From: Bifidobacterium parmae
GTDB lineage: Bacteria; Actinomycetota; Actinomycetes; Actinomycetales; Bifidobacteriaceae
Reading direction: 5' to 3'
DNA: 62,514 nucleotides
Assembly (NCBI RefSeq): GCF_002860365.1
Contig: NZ_NMWT01000023.1
Span: forward strand, 1 to 62,514
The first letter of the stretch is position 1. Every line of letters starts with the position of its first letter. The notes under the pieces were generated by a model. The model was not told the origin of the DNA and ran no database searches. It saw only the letters and a program-made list of their open reading frames with translations. A program made the position numbers and the translations under genes. This document shows positions 61,104 through 62,514 of this stretch, piece after piece.

Positions 61104-62514
61104 CGCAGGGCCTCCTTGGTGAGTCGTTGGAAGTCGCGTTTGCCGATGGTGGGCGCGTACGCGGCGATGGTGGGCCCGATCTCCTCGCGGAAGGCTCGCA
61201 GCTCGGCGACGACGGCCTGGTTGGATTCGATGAGGGTCGTGTTGGGCTGCTGGTAGAACACGGGGGCGGCGGCGATCTTCTCGCCTGGCGTGTAGCGCAT
61301 CGCGTTCACGGAGTCCATGAAGCCGACGCCGTAGTGGTCGACGGCGCGCGCCTTCATCATGTATTCGCCGCGTGACGCCCAGATGAGGTTCGAGTCGGAC
61401 ACCTTCGAGCCGATGCCGCCCAGCAGGCCGGACGGGTAGCCGCCTCCCGCGTACTTGGGGATGCCTTTCCCGCCGATCTGTCCGCCGGTCGCGTAGCCGA
61501 TGATGCCGCCGTGCGCCTTGGATTCCTTGGCGGCCACGTTCACGCTGAACACCTTGCCGAGGATGCTGTTGACAGACCCCCAGAAACTGGACGTGTCCGC
61601 TCCCACGGAGATCGTCTTGTCCTTGATCTTCGTGTTCTCCACGGCCTTCGCGGCCGCCTTGAACGGCCCGTTGTCGCCGCTGATGCGCCCGGTCTTCTGG
61701 TCGATCTTCCAGCCGTTGGCCTCGGCGACCTTGGCGAGCAGGTCGCTGCCGTCGCCGACCAGATAGCCGGTCTTGGGGTCAATGGTCGCGCCGTTCGCGA
61801 TGGCGAGCGCGATGTCGTACTGGCTGGAGTCGAGGGTGACGGTGCCGGTCTTGGAGTCGACGGGGAGTCCGTTGACGGCGGCGATGGCCGCGATGGCGTC
61901 CTTGTTGTCGCCTCCGATCTTGACGGTGCCGTCCGGCAGTGTCTCCACGGTCACGCCGAGTTGTTGGAGTTGGCCTTCGGCTTCGCCGGTGTCGGCGTTC
62001 ACGTTGACGATCTTGCTGTCGGGCACCATGCCGATGCTTTTCGCCAGGCGTTCGAACTCGTCGGAGCTCAATCCGGCGGCCGTGGCGGCGGCTTCGGCGG
62101 CTTCCGGGGTCATGCCCATGGCCTGCGCGGCCTCGATGTACTTCTCCTTGGCGGTGTTCAATGTGTCGTTGATCTCGTCCATCGAACTGCCGTTGCGGGC
62201 CTGTGCTTCGGCGGCCTTCATCGCGCTGTCGGCGATGTCGTTCAACGCCGACTGGTTGTTGCGGCCGGCCTCGGTGTTGAGGTCGAGTGTCTGTCCGTTC
62301 TCCTGCGCGGCCTTGGTGGCCTTGTCGAATGAGTCGTGCATGGAGATCAGCGCGTCGGACGCGCTCGTGGAGAACCCGTAGTAGGTGGACAGGGCGCTGG
62401 TGACCTCGCCCAACGCGGCGGCCTGCTCGTTGATGCCGTCGGTGGTCGCGTTGAAGTTGCCGGCGAGGATGCTGGCCGCGTCCGCCGCCTGATTGGACGC
62501 GTCGGCGATCTCGT
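61100..62514 (-). CDS. Phage tape measure protein, C-terminal part (5' end beyond window)
   Basis: At least 471 codons remain open to the window edge on the minus strand, with no start seen. The upstream part is Ala-rich and helical (EIADASNQAADAAS...). The middle has repeated units of the type DSKTGTVTLD/DPKTGYLVGD/DQKTGRISGD. The C-terminus carries a glycine-rich segment (HGGIIGYATGGQIGGKG) and the line YMMKARAVDHYGVGFMDSVNAM, both usual in tape measure proteins that set tail length. Only the distal part of a typically very long gene is visible. Confidence 0.88.
   Translation of the reverse strand, partial: EIADASNQAADAASILAGNFNATTDGINEQAAALGEVTSALSTYYGFSTSASDALISMHDSFDKATKAAQENGQTLDLNTEAGRNNQSALNDIADSAMKAAEAQARNGSSMDEINDTLNTAKEKYIEAAQAMGMTPEAAEAAATAAGLSSDEFERLAKSIGMVPDSKIVNVNADTGEAEGQLQQLGVTVETLPDGTVKIGGDNKDAIAAIAAVNGLPVDSKTGTVTLDSSQYDIALAIANGATIDPKTGYLVGDGSDLLAKVAEANGWKIDQKTGRISGDNGPFKAAAKAVENTKIKDKTISVGADTSSFWGSVNSILGKVFSVNVAAKESKAHGGIIGYATGGQIGGKGIPKYAGGGYPSGLLGGIGSKVSDSNLIWASRGEYMMKARAVDHYGVGFMDSVNAMRYTPGEKIAAAPVFYQQPNTTLIESNQAVVAELRAFREEIGPTIAAYAPTIGKRDFQRLTKEALR

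Larger units (their letters stand above)
54496..62514. mobile_element. Siphovirus prophage, late-gene end (continues past window)
   Basis: From the tmRNA 3' end to the window end, every supported gene except one is phage-like and on the minus strand: tape measure, distal tail, tail-associated protein, receptor-binding protein, lysis accessory ORFs, endolysin, holin. The remaining gene is a plus-strand tyrosine recombinase. The lysis genes lie next to the tmRNA, so the integration module should be at the far end, outside the window. The distal attachment repeat is not visible. The stretch 54560-54768 has no gene; it carries two copies of ATGTGCCCAAA at 54602 and 54613. Confidence 0.88.

Overview
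The window is a stretch of a high-GC actinobacterial chromosome, almost certainly a Bifidobacterium. The evidence is an mtrA-mtrB-lpqB cluster, a four-gene sugar ABC operon matching the bifidobacterial fructose importer FruEKFG, an L-lactate dehydrogenase of the bifid-shunt type, the lexA/LysM/nrdR arrangement of actinobacteria, and a tmRNA whose tag reads AKSNRTEFALAA. I cannot fix the species from sequence alone.

Layout: (1) 1-4.2 kb holds two zinc-ribbon membrane proteins flanking a polyphosphate kinase 2, then an HTH regulator. (2) 4.2-5.6 kb is a gene-free, repeat-rich, lower-GC stretch. (3) 5.6-14.7 kb holds helY helicase, rarA, mtrA-mtrB-lpqB and a small conserved ORF. (4) 14.9-19.8 kb is the fruEKFG operon with a four-fold GTTATC array on an 11-bp pitch before its promoter. 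(5) 19.8-21.6 kb is gene-free and contains a 46-bp perfect palindrome, a 23-bp tandem repeat and a five-unit 93/94-bp array. (6) 21.6-39 kb holds housekeeping genes: an MFS exporter, YhbY, HrpA, an RsmC-like methyltransferase, HflX, Ldh, a CDF metal exporter, the divergent SOS pair lexA/LysM protein, nrdR, serA and a HelD/HelR-type ATPase. (7) 39-54 kb is the division and cell-wall (dcw) cluster: mraZ, rsmH, ftsL, ftsI, a degenerate MurE-like gene, murF, mraY, murD, ftsW, murG, murC, ftsQ. A set of MraZ boxes lies upstream. (8) 54.1 kb holds ssrA (tmRNA). (9) From about 54.5 kb to the end is one end of a siphovirus prophage beginning at the 3' end of the tmRNA. Reading leftward on the minus strand it encodes tape measure, distal tail, tail-associated protein, receptor-binding protein, lysis accessory ORFs, endolysin and holin.

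The most striking system is in the prophage. A tyrosine recombinase (56838-57707) ends 4 bp before a 13-bp sequence that recurs in inverted orientation inside the receptor-binding protein gene. Between the two copies (about 770 bp) lie two different 3' coding modules, tail to tail, sharing the tetranucleotide CTAG for their stops. Flipping the segment would swap the C-terminal 132 residues of the receptor-binding protein for an alternative 124, in frame. This is a phase-variable host-recognition switch. Similar recombinase-linked tail cassettes have, as I recall, been reported for bifidobacterial prophages.

Other points of interest are the MurE-like pseudo-ligase at the murE position, an MraZ with a Gly/Pro/Tyr-rich N-terminal extension, and several genes whose -10 box lies 7-8 bp from the start codon, suggesting leaderless mRNAs.
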